Part shown: piece after piece, positions 10,490-20,834 of the stretch
How positions within the stretch are numbered: position 1 is the stretch's first letter
Layout: every line of letters starts with the position of its first letter
Assembly: GCA_008032955.1 (NCBI GenBank)
Contig: CP032046.1
Coordinates: 1,178,001 to 1,242,000, forward strand
Source: Helicobacter pylori
GTDB lineage: Bacteria; Campylobacterota; Campylobacteria; Campylobacterales; Helicobacteraceae
Reading direction: 5' to 3'
DNA: 64,000 bases
Program-made: the position numbers and the translations under genes
Notes under the pieces: model-generated
Seen by the model: the letters and a program-made list of their open reading frames with translations, nothing else
Told to the model about the DNA's origin: nothing
Database searches by the model: none

Positions 10490-11619
10490 ATGCGCTACGA
10501 TTATCTTAATCCAATCCCCTTTGTAAGGAAGTTCATGCCCCTTTCTTGCTTGCACCCTTTTGGGCCTTTTGAAACCCCTAAAGAGCCGGCTTTAAACAAC
10601 CCGCTTTTAACCCCACCTTCAAGCGATAAAATCTGTCTTTTAGGGCCGATGAAATCCGGTAAAACCACTTTCGCCCTCAAACTAGCGAAGGACTTTAAAA
10701 ACCCTGTGTATATCAATTACAATGACATGCGTTTGAATAAAAATATCTTAAGCTCGTGGCTTTTAAAATGGCATTTAGAAAAGAAAATGGACTTGCTCAT
10801 TTTAGACAATATAGAGCGCTTGGATTTCAGCCTGCCTAAGCTCCCTAAAATCGTTCTTATCCCTAATTATTTAAGCCCCATAACAGCGCCCGATTTTAGT
10901 TTGCGCTATGCGTTAGGGTTGGATTTTAAAGAATACACTAGCTTTTTCAAACCCAACACCCCTAAAACACTCTGTTTAACCGCTTTTTAAGAGACGGCAA
11001 CGCTTTAGATTCGCTTTTTGTAGAAAACGAGCAAGAAAAAATCCTAAAAAAACAAGAAAATATCAAACTAGCCTTTCAAACTTACGCCCCCCTAATGGCT
11101 AAAATCTGCGCGCATCAATCTAAGTTTGTGAGCGCTTTTTATCTTTATACGCAATTCAAAAAGGAGTTGAAAACCTCTAAAGACACCCTTTATAAATTTT
11201 TACATGCGCTAGAAAAACAACGCATCCTTTTTTTAGTCCCTAGCTTTGAAAATCATAAAACCAAATTGTATCTGTGCGATTTTGCCTTGCCTTATAGCCT
11301 GACTCCTAGCCCTTCGCTTTTAAATGTTTTTGAAAACATGGTTTTTTTAGAGCTTTACAAGCAATTCCCAAATCATGAGCTTTACTCCCATGACAATGGG
11401 ATCTTTATCTTGCGAAATCCTACCAACAAGCTCGCCCTCATCGCCCACGCTTTCCCCACGCCCCATTTTTTAGAAAAACAGCTTCTATGGTGCCACAAAC
11501 ATGGGTTTTTAAAAATTGCAGTCGTTTCTATCAACGCCCCCATTTCAGCAACCAATACCCCCTACAAACACCTTAATTTCATTGATTTTTCTTTGGATAT
11601 TCAATCTATTTTGGTATAA
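10490..11619 (+). pseudogene. AAA-type ATPase gene split by a one-base frameshift
   Basis: Frame one (10490-10990) begins MRYDYLNPIPFV after AAGGA. It holds Walker A GPMKSGKTTF (about residues 55-64) and Walker B DLLILDNIERL. It then shifts into TLCLTAF and stops. The adjacent frame continues FLRDGNALDSLFVENEQEK and then from 11095 to SLDIQSILV. Restoring one A in the A4 run at 10964-10967 gives NTPKNTLFNRFLRDG and a 376-residue protein. The C-terminal half resembles the DUF4143 part of AAA_14-type ATPases (inference). Function unknown. The lesion may be real or a homopolymer undercall. Confidence 0.75.
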
Positions 11620-11620
11620 T
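11593..11620 (+). promoter_or_regulatory. Possible promoter at the end of the ATPase gene
   Basis: TTGGAT (11593-11598) and TATAAT (11615-11620) are 16 bases apart, and the TATAAT contains the ATPase stop codon. Transcription would run through the 8-bp repeat array into the gene at 11888. The -35 is weak, so only the -10 is convincing. Confidence 0.4.
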
Positions 11621-11630
11621 AGTTATTATG

Positions 11631-11724
11631 TATTTATGTATTTATGTATTTATGTATTTATGTATTTATGTATTTATGTATTTATGTATTTATGTATTTA
11701 TGTATTTATGTATTTATGTATTTA
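11631..11724 (+). repeat. 8-bp tandem repeat, TATTTATG x 11 plus 6 bases
   Basis: Eleven exact copies of TATTTATG run from 11631 to 11718, followed by a partial copy TATTTA. The unit contains an ATG, and 8 is not a multiple of 3, so every reading frame receives start codons. The array therefore cannot switch a downstream frame by itself. It lies in the 268-base gap between the ATPase stop and the gene at 11888, probably in that gene's leader. The rest of the gap is AT-rich with no gene that I can support. Confidence 0.95.
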
Positions 11725-11887
11725 ATATTATTATTTTTAAATTATTATTACATATTTTTATTTTTTCTTAAGCTAACTCGCTATAAGCTATCCCAGTATT
11801 TCGCTTTTTTGAGAAATACCACATACCCTAAAAATACCCTAAAAGCGTAGGGCGTTTTTAATATTCTTTTATAGAAAGGAAGTTATA

Positions 11888-12298
11888 ATGAACGCATTGA
11901 AAAAATTAAGTTTCTGTGCCTTGCTATCCCTAGGCCTCTTCTTGCCCCCTGAAAAGAACGCTGAAAAAGTGGCTTTTTTAAGGGCTAAAATGAACGCTTA
12001 TAGCGCTTTAGAAAGCATTTTAATCACTAAAATGCACCATCGTATTGTTAAAGCGCTTCAAATTAAAAATAACTCTATCAGCTATTTATTCGGGTTGGTT
12101 GATTTTTTAATGTCTAAATCCATTTTGGCTAAAAGGTTCGTGGATACCATCAACCATCGTGTGTATGTTATGGTGCAATTCCCTTTCATTCAGCCTGAAG
12201 ATCTCATCGCTTACTTTAAAGTAAAGCATATCAACCTTTCTTCAACGAGCGCTACCCATCTCAGCGCCATTTTAAACAAGGCGTTGTTCCACATCTAA
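11888..12298 (+). CDS. Small hypothetical protein with possible signal peptide
   Basis: 136 residues, not recognised. The start [24 protein letters not shown] looks like a signal sequence, although no clean cleavage site is visible. GAAAGGAAG lies just upstream of the ATG. The remainder is mixed basic and hydrophobic with no motif that I know. Its 3' end overlaps the convergent rnhB by 27 bases. The upstream 8-bp repeat array may affect its expression. Confidence 0.7.
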   Translation: MNALKKLSFCALLSLGLFLPPEKNAEKVAFLRAKMNAYSALESILITKMHHRIVKALQIKNNSISYLFGLVDFLMSKSILAKRFVDTINHRVYVMVQFPFIQPEDLIAYFKVKHINLSSTSATHLSAILNKALFHI

Positions 12299-12886
12299 GA
12301 GTTTGGGAATTAACAAGCGGTTTTTAAGCGTGAAGCTATGCCGATGAAAAGGCGTAGCCCCTAGCTTAATAATCGCTTCTATATGCTGTTTAGTCCCATA
12401 CCCGCAATTCTTATCCCAGCCGTATTCCTTAAACAAAGCGTGCAATCCTAGCATTTCTTTATCCTTAGCAGCTTTTGCTAAAACAGACGCCATAGCGATT
12501 TGAGCGACTTTTTCATCGCCCTTGATGATGGTTTGTATATTAGGGTAGCGTTTATCCAAGCCAAACGCCGTGTTGCCGTCTATTTTTATTTCATTAGCTA
12601 AAGAGCAACCATTTTCTAAAATTTCTTCAATAGCGAGCCTCAAACACGCCCCTAAGCCCAAGCTATCAATTTCATTCGCGCTTTTTTTGACCACCCAAAA
12701 CTTGACCTCGCCATGCGTTTTGATTTTATCTTCCAAGAAAAAGCGTTTTTTTGGGCTGAGCTTCTTGCTATCCTTAAGACCCATTTCTAAAAACTCTAAG
12801 GCTGTTTTTTCACTACACACCACCCCAGCCACAAAAAGCGACCCGGCCAAACACCCCCTCCCCGTCTCATCAATGCCTAAAATCAT
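12272..12886 (-). CDS. rnhB: Ribonuclease HII
   Basis: Cleaves RNA in RNA-DNA hybrids and at single ribonucleotides in DNA. The catalytic start [18 protein letters not shown] gives the Asp-Glu pair, and EIKIDGN and [16 protein letters not shown] supply further conserved residues. From ATG 12886 it has 204 residues; a TTG at 12901 would add five. Neither start has a strong ribosome site. Its 3' end overlaps the convergent small gene. Confidence 0.93.
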   Translation of the reverse strand: MILGIDETGRGCLAGSLFVAGVVCSEKTALEFLEMGLKDSKKLSPKKRFFLEDKIKTHGEVKFWVVKKSANEIDSLGLGACLRLAIEEILENGCSLANEIKIDGNTAFGLDKRYPNIQTIIKGDEKVAQIAMASVLAKAAKDKEMLGLHALFKEYGWDKNCGYGTKQHIEAIIKLGATPFHRHSFTLKNRLLIPKLLDVEQRLV

Positions 12887-12916
12887 TTTTACGCAACCCA
12901 ACCGGTATCAAAATCC

Positions 12917-13147
12917 CTACTCACACGCTCCATGCGTTATCCTGTTTCCTCTTAGCTTCTTAATAAACTCTGTCAATTCTTTTTCAAAGTTTTTCGCGCT
13001 TTTTCTGTCGCTTGGCGATGAAGAGATCGTCAAAAAATGCACTCCATCAGTCAGCTTGGCATGCTTGCCTCCAGATCCCAAATAAAGATTCAAATCTTTA
13101 TTGTCATGCAATGCTTCTTTTAAAATCTTACGAATATCTTTTTTCAT
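12917..13147 (-). CDS. Small HicA-like (dsRBD-fold) protein
   Basis: 76 residues. The core GSGGKHAKLTDGVHFLTISS followed by SPSDRKSAKNFEKEL resembles the HicA/YcfA fold, in which a Gly-x-His strand is followed by a short strand and helix. HicA toxins are mRNA-cleaving enzymes, but no HicB antitoxin frame is adjacent: fumC lies upstream and rnhB downstream. It may be an orphan toxin, a domesticated RNA-binding protein or only a look-alike. Function is not assigned. Confidence 0.6.
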   Translation of the reverse strand: MKKDIRKILKEALHDNKDLNLYLGSGGKHAKLTDGVHFLTISSSPSDRKSAKNFEKELTEFIKKLRGNRITHGACE

Positions 13148-13168
13148 CTCATGCTCCCACCCAAGGTT

Positions 13169-14560
13169 TCAAGCCTTAGGCCCGATCATCTTTTCAGGCA
13201 CCACGAATTTGTCAAAATCTTCAGCGCTCAAGAGTTTCAGTTCCACCGCGCTTTCTTTTAAAGAAATGCCTTTTTTGTGGGCGTTTTTAGCGATTTTAGC
13301 GGCGTTTTCATAGCCCACATGCGGGTTAAGGGCGGTTACTAGCATTAAAGAATGGTGCAAGTAATAATCAATTTTTTCTTTATTAGGCTCAATACCGCTC
13401 GCGCAATGGGTATTGAAACTTTCCATGCTGTCGCTCAATAGCCTTAAACTTTGCAAGAAATTATAAATGATCACCGGCTTGAACACATTCAATTCAAAAT
13501 TACCCTGACTGGCCGCAATGCCAATAGCGGTATCATTCCCCATCACTTGCACGGCTACCATTGTCATCGCTTCGCATTGCGTGGGATTGACTTTACCGGG
13601 CATAATAGAGCTGCCCGGCTCGTTTTCAGGGATATTAAGCTCGCCCAAACCACAGCGCGGCCCGCTCGCAAGCCATCTAATATCGTTAGCGATTTTCATT
13701 AAATTCGCCGCTAAAGCCTTAAAAGCCCCATGCACATAAGCGATAGCGTCATGGCTAGTGAGCGCGTGGAATTTATTGGGCGCAGAGATGAATTTCACGC
13801 CGCTAAACTCGCTCAATTCTTCAGCCACTTTTTCACTCAATTCTTTATGAGCGTTTAGCCCTGTGCCTACGGCCGTCCCACCTATGGCTAATTCCCTTAA
13901 ATGCTCCAAACTCTCTAAAATTTGTTGTTTAGAATGCTCTAACATGCTCGCATACCCGCTAAATTCTTGCCCCAAAGTTAAAGGCGTAGCGTCTTGTAAA
14001 TGCGTGCGCCCGATTTTGACAATCTCTTTAAATTGTTGGCTTTTGTCTTTAAAGGTCTTTAACAGATTCTCCAAACTAGGGAGCAGTTTATGCGTGATTT
14101 CTAGCGCACTCACAATATGCATTGCGGTAGGGAAAGTGTCGTTGGAGCTTTGAGACATGTTCACATCATCGTTAGGGTGGATGAGTTTTTTCTCTCTAAA
14201 ATTACCCCCTAAAATTTCGGTAGCCTTATTGGCAATGACTTCATTGAGGTTCATGTTCGTTTGAGTCCCGCTCCCTGTTTGCCATATCGCCAACGGGAAT
14301 TCGCCGCACAACTCGCCTTTTAAAATGCAATCGCACGCCTTGATAATGGCTTGCGATTTTTCTAGGCTTAATTTCCCTAACTTGTGGTTGACTACCGCCA
14401 AACTCCTTTTAAGTTTGGCAAACGCGCCAATGAGTTCTTTAGGCATTTTTTCAGTGCCGATCTTAAAGTTTTCAAGACTGCGTTGCGTTTGAGCCCCCCA
14501 GTATTGGCTATCATCTACTTTGATTTCGCCCATCGTGTCATGTTCGATTCTAAATTGCAT
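13169..14560 (-). CDS. fumC: Fumarate hydratase class II
   Basis: Interconverts fumarate and malate in the citric-acid pathway. 463 residues, iron-free class II type. Signature [20 protein letters not shown] is complete. The substrate site segments [13 protein letters not shown] and [20 protein letters not shown] are present. It is transcribed away from crdA, with 174 bases between the starts. Confidence 0.97.
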   Translation of the reverse strand: MQFRIEHDTMGEIKVDDSQYWGAQTQRSLENFKIGTEKMPKELIGAFAKLKRSLAVVNHKLGKLSLEKSQAIIKACDCILKGELCGEFPLAIWQTGSGTQTNMNLNEVIANKATEILGGNFREKKLIHPNDDVNMSQSSNDTFPTAMHIVSALEITHKLLPSLENLLKTFKDKSQQFKEIVKIGRTHLQDATPLTLGQEFSGYASMLEHSKQQILESLEHLRELAIGGTAVGTGLNAHKELSEKVAEELSEFSGVKFISAPNKFHALTSHDAIAYVHGAFKALAANLMKIANDIRWLASGPRCGLGELNIPENEPGSSIMPGKVNPTQCEAMTMVAVQVMGNDTAIGIAASQGNFELNVFKPVIIYNFLQSLRLLSDSMESFNTHCASGIEPNKEKIDYYLHHSLMLVTALNPHVGYENAAKIAKNAHKKGISLKESAVELKLLSAEDFDKFVVPEKMIGPKA

Positions 14561-14693
14561 GCTAATCCTTTGAAATTTGATTTTAAAACCTTAAAAAAAT
14601 AGCATAAACTCTTATACCTTCTACTTAAAAACCTTAATTTTTTAAACACCATTTCCACAATTTTTACACAAAAGAGGGTTATTATCCGTTTGC

Positions 14694-14711
14694 AACAAGA
14701 ATTTTCTTGTT
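14694..14711. promoter_or_regulatory. Inverted repeat upstream of crdA
   Basis: AACAAGAA, two T, then TTCTTGTT: perfect 8-base arms ending 23 bases before the crdA ATG. A possible -10 (TATTAT at 14680-14685) just upstream would place the repeat at the transcription start. CrdR is known to control crdA in this species. That this repeat is its site, or an mRNA hairpin, is inference. Confidence 0.45.
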
Positions 14712-14734
14712 ATCTTAATGTAAAGGTCAAAACG

Positions 14735-15112
14735 ATGAAAAAGTTAGCCGCTTTATTTTTAGTAAGCGTGTTGGGAGTTATGAGTTTGAACGCATGGGAG
14801 CAAACCCTAAAAGCCAATGACTTGGAAGTGAAAATCAAATCCGTGGGTAACCCCATTAAAGGCGATAACACTTTTGTGCTTAGCCCCACCTTAAAAGGTA
14901 AGGCTTTAGAAAAAGCTATCGTTAGGGTGCAGTTTATGATGCCTGAAATGCCCGGCATGCCAGCGATGAAAGAAATGGCGCAAGTGAGTGAAAAAAACGG
15001 CCTTTATGAAGCAAAAACCAATCTTTCCATGAACGGGACATGGCAGGTTAGGGTGGATATTAAATCTAAAGAGGGTCAGGTTTATCGCGCTAAAACAAGC
15101 CTGGATTTATAA
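14735..15112 (+). CDS. crdA: Copper resistance determinant CrdA, periplasmic
   Basis: Copper-inducible periplasmic protein that starts the copper efflux locus. 125 residues from the ATG at 14735, behind TAAAGG. The signal peptide MKKLAALFLVSVLGVMSLNA is followed by a single immunoglobulin-like YtkA/FixH-type domain. The Met-rich stretch FMMPEMPGMPAMKEM is a plausible Cu(I) site. A longer upstream start at 14690 is unlikely. The stop is four bases before crdB. Confidence 0.88.
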   Translation: MKKLAALFLVSVLGVMSLNAWEQTLKANDLEVKIKSVGNPIKGDNTFVLSPTLKGKALEKAIVRVQFMMPEMPGMPAMKEMAQVSEKNGLYEAKTNLSMNGTWQVRVDIKSKEGQVYRAKTSLDL

Positions 15113-15116
15113 GCGC

Positions 15117-16355
15117 ATGCTATCTTTTATAAGCGCGTTTGATAAAAGGGGCGTTTCAATACGCCTTTTAACAGCCTTGTTACTGCTTTTTAGTTTGGGT
15201 TTGGCTAAAGATTTAGAGATCCAAACTTTTGTGGCTAAATACCTTTCTAAAAATCAAAAAATACAAGCCCTACAGGAGCAAATTGACGCCTTAAATTCTC
15301 AAGAAAAAGTCGTTAGCAAATGGGATAACCCCATTTTGTATTTAGGCTATAACAACGCTAATGTGAGCGATTTTTTCAGGCTGGATAGCACCTTAATGCA
15401 AAACATGAGCTTGGGTTTGTCTCAAAAAGTGGATTTAAATGGTAAAAAACTCACGCAATCTCAAATGATTAATTTAGAAAAACAAAAAAAAATATTAGAG
15501 CTTAAAAAAACCAAGCAGCAATTAGCGATTAATTTAATGATAAACGGCATTGAAAATTATAAAAACCAACAAGAAATAGAGCTTTTAAAGACAGCGATTA
15601 AAAATTTAGAAAACACCCTTTATCAAGCCAACCATTCTAGCTCGCCCAATTTAATAGCGATCGCCAAGTTAGAAATTTTAAAATCGCAATTAGAAATCAA
15701 AAAAAACAATTTAGAAGAAGCACTCTCTAGCAGCCATTATTCTATGGGTGAATTGACTTTTAAAGAAAACGAGCTTTTAAGCATTGCCCCTAAAAATTTT
15801 GAATTCAATAACGAGCAAGAGCTATATAACATTAGCGCCACTAATTACGATATTGCGATCGCTAGGCTTGATGAAGAAAAAGCGCAAAAAGACATCACTT
15901 TGGCTAGAAAAAGCTTTTTAGAAGATGTAAACGTTACCGGGGTGTATTATTTCCGCTCCAAACAATACTATAACTATGACATGTTTAGCGTCGCTTTGTC
16001 TATCCCTTTGCCCATTTATGGCAAGCAGGCTAAATTAGTGGAGCAAAAGAAAAAAGAAAGCTTAGTGTTTAAAAGCGAAGTGGAAAACGCCAAAAACAAA
16101 ACGCGCCACCTGGCCCTAAAACTCCTTAAAAAATTAGAAACCTTGCAAAAAAACTTGGAAGCGATCAATAAAATCATCAAGCAGAATGAAAAAATCGCGC
16201 AAATTTATGCGCTTGATTTGAAATCTAATGGCGATTACAACGCTTATTACAACGCTTTTAACGACAAAATCACCATTCAAATCACCCAGCTTGAAACCTT
16301 GAGTGCTCTCAATAGCGCTTATTTGTCCTTACAAAACCTTAAAGGATTAGAATGA
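15117..16355 (+). CDS. crdB: Outer-membrane efflux protein CrdB (TolC family)
   Basis: Outer-membrane channel of the copper efflux complex. 412 residues with an N-terminal hydrophobic signal (LLTALLLLFSLGLAKD) and long helical, heptad-like stretches typical of TolC/CusC proteins. An A9 run at 15484-15492 lies inside the coding region and could slip, but the frame is open here. Its stop overlaps the czcB ATG (ATGA). Confidence 0.88.
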   Translation: MLSFISAFDKRGVSIRLLTALLLLFSLGLAKDLEIQTFVAKYLSKNQKIQALQEQIDALNSQEKVVSKWDNPILYLGYNNANVSDFFRLDSTLMQNMSLGLSQKVDLNGKKLTQSQMINLEKQKKILELKKTKQQLAINLMINGIENYKNQQEIELLKTAIKNLENTLYQANHSSSPNLIAIAKLEILKSQLEIKKNNLEEALSSSHYSMGELTFKENELLSIAPKNFEFNNEQELYNISATNYDIAIARLDEEKAQKDITLARKSFLEDVNVTGVYYFRSKQYYNYDMFSVALSIPLPIYGKQAKLVEQKKKESLVFKSEVENAKNKTRHLALKLLKKLETLQKNLEAINKIIKQNEKIAQIYALDLKSNGDYNAYYNAFNDKITIQITQLETLSALNSAYLSLQNLKGLE

Positions 16356-17377
16356 AACGGCTTTTATTGTTAGCCATGACCCTATTTTTTAGCCTCTTAT
16401 TGGCTAACGCTCAAGAAATTAAAGAAACTCAAGAGACTAAAAAAACTAAAGAAATTAAAAGCCAAACCCGTTTTAACATTTCCACCACTAAGGTCATAGA
16501 AAAAGAATTCGCCCAAAGCCGGCGCTATTATGCGATTTTAGAGCCTAATGAAGCGCTGATTTTTTCTCAAACCCTGCGTTTTGATGGCTATGTGGAAAAG
16601 CTTTATGCGAATAAAACCTATACCCCCATTAAAAAGGGCGATAGGTTATTGAGCGTGTATTCCCCTGAATTAGTGAGCGTTCAAAGCGAATTGCTATCGT
16701 CATTGAAATTCAACCAGCAAGTGGGAGCGATTAAAGAAAAATTAAAACTACTAGGGCTAGAAAACTTTAGCATTGAAAAAATCATTAGCAGCCATAAAGT
16801 CCAAAATGCAATCACTATTTACTCTCGCTTCAACGGCGTTATTTTTAAAAAAAGCCCGGATCTCAATGAGGGGAGCTTTTTTAAAAAAGGGCAAGAGCTG
16901 TTTCAAATCATAGATTTAAGCCAATTGTGGGCGCTTGTTAAAGTCAATCAAGAGGATTTAGAGTTTTTAAAAAACACGCATCAAGCGATCTTGTTTGTAG
17001 AAGGGGTTAAAGGCAAGCAAGAAATCACGCTTGAAAACATCAACCCCATCATAAACCCGCAAGATAAAATGCTAGAAGCGCGCTTCAATGTGCCTAATGC
17101 TAAACAGCTTTATTACCCTAACATGTTCGCTCAAGTAGAAATCTTTCAAAAACCCCAAAAAATGAAGATTTTGCCTAAAGAAGCGGTTTTGATTAAAGGG
17201 GGAAAAGCTATCGTGTTTAAAAAAGACGATTTTGGCTTAAGCCCATTAGAAATTAAAGCCGTCCGCTTGAGCGATGGGAGTTATGAAATTTTAGAGGGTT
17301 TAGAAGCGGGCGAAGAAGTCGCTAATAACGCTTTATTCGTGCTAGACGCTGACGCTCAAAACAATGGGGATTATTGA
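16352..17377 (+). CDS. czcB: Membrane-fusion (adaptor) protein CzcB/CusB
   Basis: Periplasmic adaptor linking the inner-membrane RND pump to CrdB. 341 residues: signal peptide MKRLLLLAMTLFFSLLLANA, then a Lys/Thr/Glu-rich stretch. The barrel-sandwich halves follow (FDGYVEKLYANKTYTPIKKG and YSRFNGVIFKKSP), with helices between and a C-terminal beta-barrel. It directly abuts czcA (TGA then ATG). Confidence 0.9.
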   Translation: MKRLLLLAMTLFFSLLLANAQEIKETQETKKTKEIKSQTRFNISTTKVIEKEFAQSRRYYAILEPNEALIFSQTLRFDGYVEKLYANKTYTPIKKGDRLLSVYSPELVSVQSELLSSLKFNQQVGAIKEKLKLLGLENFSIEKIISSHKVQNAITIYSRFNGVIFKKSPDLNEGSFFKKGQELFQIIDLSQLWALVKVNQEDLEFLKNTHQAILFVEGVKGKQEITLENINPIINPQDKMLEARFNVPNAKQLYYPNMFAQVEIFQKPQKMKILPKEAVLIKGGKAIVFKKDDFGLSPLEIKAVRLSDGSYEILEGLEAGEEVANNALFVLDADAQNNGDY

Positions 17378-20300
17378 ATGATAGAAAAAATCATTGATTT
17401 AAGCGTTAAAAACAAACTCCTTACCACTTTAGTAACCCTACTCATTTTTTTAGCCTCTTTGTGGGCGATAAAAAGCGTTCGTTTAGACGCTTTGCCGGAT
17501 TTAAGCCCCGCTCAAGTGGTCGTGCAGATCACTTACCCCAATCAAAGCCCTAAAATCGTGCAAGAGCAGGTTACTTACCCGTTAGTTTCTACTTTCATGA
17601 GCATCGCTAACATTGACACGGTTAGGGGGATTTCTAGCTATGAAAGCGGCTTGATTTACATCATTTTTAAAGACGGCGTCAATTTGTATTGGGCTAGGGA
17701 TAGGGTTTTAGAGCAATTAAACCGAGTGAGTAATCTCCCTAAGGACGCTAAAGTAGAAATAGGGAGCGATTCCACCTCTATTGGCTGGGCGTATCAATAC
17801 GCTCTATCTAGCGGCAACAAGAATTTAAGCGATTTGAAAGTCTTGCAAGATTTCTATTACCGCTACGCGCTTTTAGGGGTTGATGGGGTGAGTGAGGTTG
17901 CAAGCGTGGGGGGCTTTGTGAAGGATTATGAAGTAACGCTTCAAAACGATTCTCTGATCCGCTATAACTTGAGTTTGGAACAAGTCGCTAACGCGATTAA
18001 AAATTCCAATAACGATACCGGTGGGGGCGTTATTTTAGAAAACGGGTTTGAAAAAATTATAAGATCGCATGGCTATATCCAATCTTTGAAGGATTTAGAA
18101 GAAATTGTGGTTAAAAAAGAAGGGGCTATCCCTTTAAAGATTAAAGATATAGCCAGCGTTAGGCTAGCGCCCAAACCACGCCGAGGAGCGGCTAATCTCA
18201 ATGGCGATAAGGAAGTAGTGGGGGGATTGTTATGGTGCGCTATCACGCTGACACCTATAAGGTGCTTAAAGCCATTAAAGAAAAAATCGCCACCTTACAA
18301 GCGAGTAACCCTGATGTGAAAATCACCAGCGTGTATGACAGGAGCGAATTGATTGAAAAAGGCATTGACAATTTGATCCACACGCTCATAGAAGAAAGCG
18401 CGATTGTGTTAGTCATTATTGCGATTTTCTTACTGCATTTTAGGAGCGCTTTAGTGGTGATTATCACTCTGCCTTTAAGCGTGTGCATCAGTTTCTTGCT
18501 CATGCGTTATTTCAATATTGAAGCGAGTATTATGAGTTTAGGGGGCATTGCGATCGCTATAGGGGCGATGGTGGATGCGGCGATTGTGATGGTGGAAAAC
18601 GCTCACAAGCATCTGCAACACATTGATGTAAAAGACAACGCTCAAAGGGTTAATGCCATCATGCAAGGGGTTAAGCATGTGGGGGGCGCGATATTTTTTG
18701 CTTTAATGATCATCGTGGTTTCTTTCTTGCCTATTTTTGCGCTCACCGGTCAAGAAGAAAAGCTTTTTGCCCCTTTAGCTTACACCAAAACCTTTGCCAT
18801 GCTAGTAGGAGCCCTGCTTTCTATCACTATGGTCCCTATTTTAATGGTATGGCTCATTAAAGGGCGGATTTTAGAAGAGTCTAAAAACCCTATTAACGCT
18901 TTTTTCATGAAAATTTATGGCGTGAGTTTGAATGTTGTGCTTAAGTTCAGATACGCTTTTTTAATAGCGAGCGTTGTGGGTTTAGGGGGCTTGTATGTAG
19001 CGTATCAAAAACTCAACTGGGAATTTATCCCCCAAATCAATGAAGGGGTAGTGATGTATATGCCTGTAACGCTTAATGGCGTGGGCATTGACACCGCCTT
19101 AGAATATTTGAAAAAAAGTAATAGCGCTATCAAGCGATTGGATTTTGTCAAACAAGTTTTTGGTAAAGTGGGGCGCGCTAACACCAGCACCGATGCTGCC
19201 GGTTTAGCCATGATAGAAACCTACATTGAATTAAAGCCGCAAAACGAATGGAAAGAAAAGCTCAGTTATAAAGAAGTTAGGGATAAATTAGAAAAGACCC
19301 TGCAATTAAAAGGCTTGACTAATTCATGGACTTACCCCATTCGTGGGAGAACGGACATGCTCTTAACCGGGATTAGAACGCCCCTAGGCATCAAGCTCTA
19401 TGGTAATGACACGGATAAATTACAAGAATTAGCGATCCTTATGGAACGACAGCTCAAAACCCTAAAAGAGAGTTTGTCCGTCTTTGCGGAGCGATCCAAT
19501 AATGGTTACTACATCACGCTGGATTTGAACGATGAAAATCTGGCTCGTTATGGCATCAATAAAAACGCCGTGTTAGATGCGATTAAATTCGCTTTGGGCG
19601 GAGCCACGCTCACTACCATGATTAAGGGCGTAGAAAATTACCCCATTTCTTTACGCTTAGAAGACACCGAAAGAAACACCATTGAAAAATTACAAAACCT
19701 CTACATCAAAACCGCTTACAATTACATGCCCTTAAGGGAGTTAGCCCGCATCTATTACGACAACTCGCCGGCGGTGTTAAAGAGCGAAAAGGGCTTGAAT
19801 GTGAATTTTATTTATATTGTGCCCCAAGCCAATATCAGCTCTGATACCTACAGACAACTGGCTCAAAAAGCGCTAGAAAAAATCCAATTGCCTAGCGGGT
19901 ATTATTATGAATTTAGCGGTGAGAGCCAGTATTTAGAAGAAGCGTTTAAAACCTTACAATACATCGTGCCGGTGAGCGTGTTTATCATTTTTATTTTAAT
20001 TGTCTTTGCTTTAAAGAATCTCACTAATTCCTTACTATGCTTTTTCACTCTGCCTTTTGCGTTTTTGGGGGGGTTAATTTTTATGAATATCATGGGATTT
20101 AACATGAGCGTGGCAGCGTTAGTGGGCTTTTTAGCCCTTTTAGGGGTAGCGAGCGAAACGGCTATTGTGATGATTATTTATTTAGAAGACGCGTTTCAAA
20201 AATTCATCAAAACCCCTTTAAAAGAACAGACGACTACCGCCTTAAAAGAAGCTATCATGCATGGGGCGGTGCTTAGGGTAAGGCCCAAGCTTATGACCTT

Positions 20301-20490
20301 TTTTAGCATTTTAGCTTCACTCATTCCGATCATGTATAGCCATGGCACAGGAAGTGAAATCATGAAATCCATCGCTGCGCCCATGCTAGGAGGCATGATA
20401 AGCAGCGTTGTTTTAACGCTTTTTATTATCCCTACGGCGTATTTTGTGATTAAAAACGCTAGGGTTAAAAGCCATCAAACACCATTTTAG
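17378..20490 (+). pseudogene. czcA: RND heavy-metal efflux pump CzcA/CusA, frameshifted
   Basis: Inner-membrane proton-driven metal pump. The first frame (17378-18319) holds the first membrane segment and porter domain (LPDLSPAQVVVQITYP) and runs to NLNGDKEVVGG, then goes off frame. The second frame restarts at MVRYHADTYKVLKAIKEK (18232) and continues to 20490. A G6 run at 18220-18225 sits at the break. G7 would read VVGGIVMVRYHA, as in intact pumps, giving 1037 residues. The rest, including DAAIVMVENAHKHL, is intact. Phase variation, mutation or undercall are all possible. Confidence 0.85.
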
Positions 20491-20834
20491 GGATTAAAAA
20501 AAGCCTTTTCTAACGCATGGCTTTGGACTAAAACCATATAGAGAATGGTAGGGAGCGTAATGCTTAAAACAAACACCTTAAAAATGCGGTGCAAAAGGAT
20601 AACGGATAAAAAAGCGATGATTTCATTGATTCCATAAGGGGGTTTTAAAATTTGAATGTCTTTAAAACAATAAACCACGAGCATGCCTATCACTGAGCAT
20701 GATAAAGCCCTACCCAAATAACGCACAAAGTCGTTGGGCGGGTTTTTAGCGTTAAACACCATAAAAGGCCAGATGCGCGTGAAATAAGTCGTTAATATGA
20801 TGACTAAAATAATGAGTATAGAATGCATTAACAT
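20487..20834 (-). CDS. AzlD-like small membrane protein
   Basis: Partner subunit of AzlC-type branched-chain amino-acid exporters. 115 residues with four hydrophobic segments. FTRIWPFMVFNAKNPPNDFV and the following RYLGRALSCSVIGMLVVYCF match the AzlD pattern. The start overlaps the azlC end by seven bases; the ATG at 20828 is an alternative. Substrate is inferred from the family only. Confidence 0.75.
   Translation of the reverse strand: MLMHSILIILVIILTTYFTRIWPFMVFNAKNPPNDFVRYLGRALSCSVIGMLVVYCFKDIQILKPPYGINEIIAFLSVILLHRIFKVFVLSITLPTILYMVLVQSHALEKAFFNP

Noticed and set aside
11516..11850. Open frames of repeating MYLCIYVF units across the 8-bp array
   Set aside because: They are a by-product of the repeat, lack a ribosome site and have no conserved content beyond the repeat.
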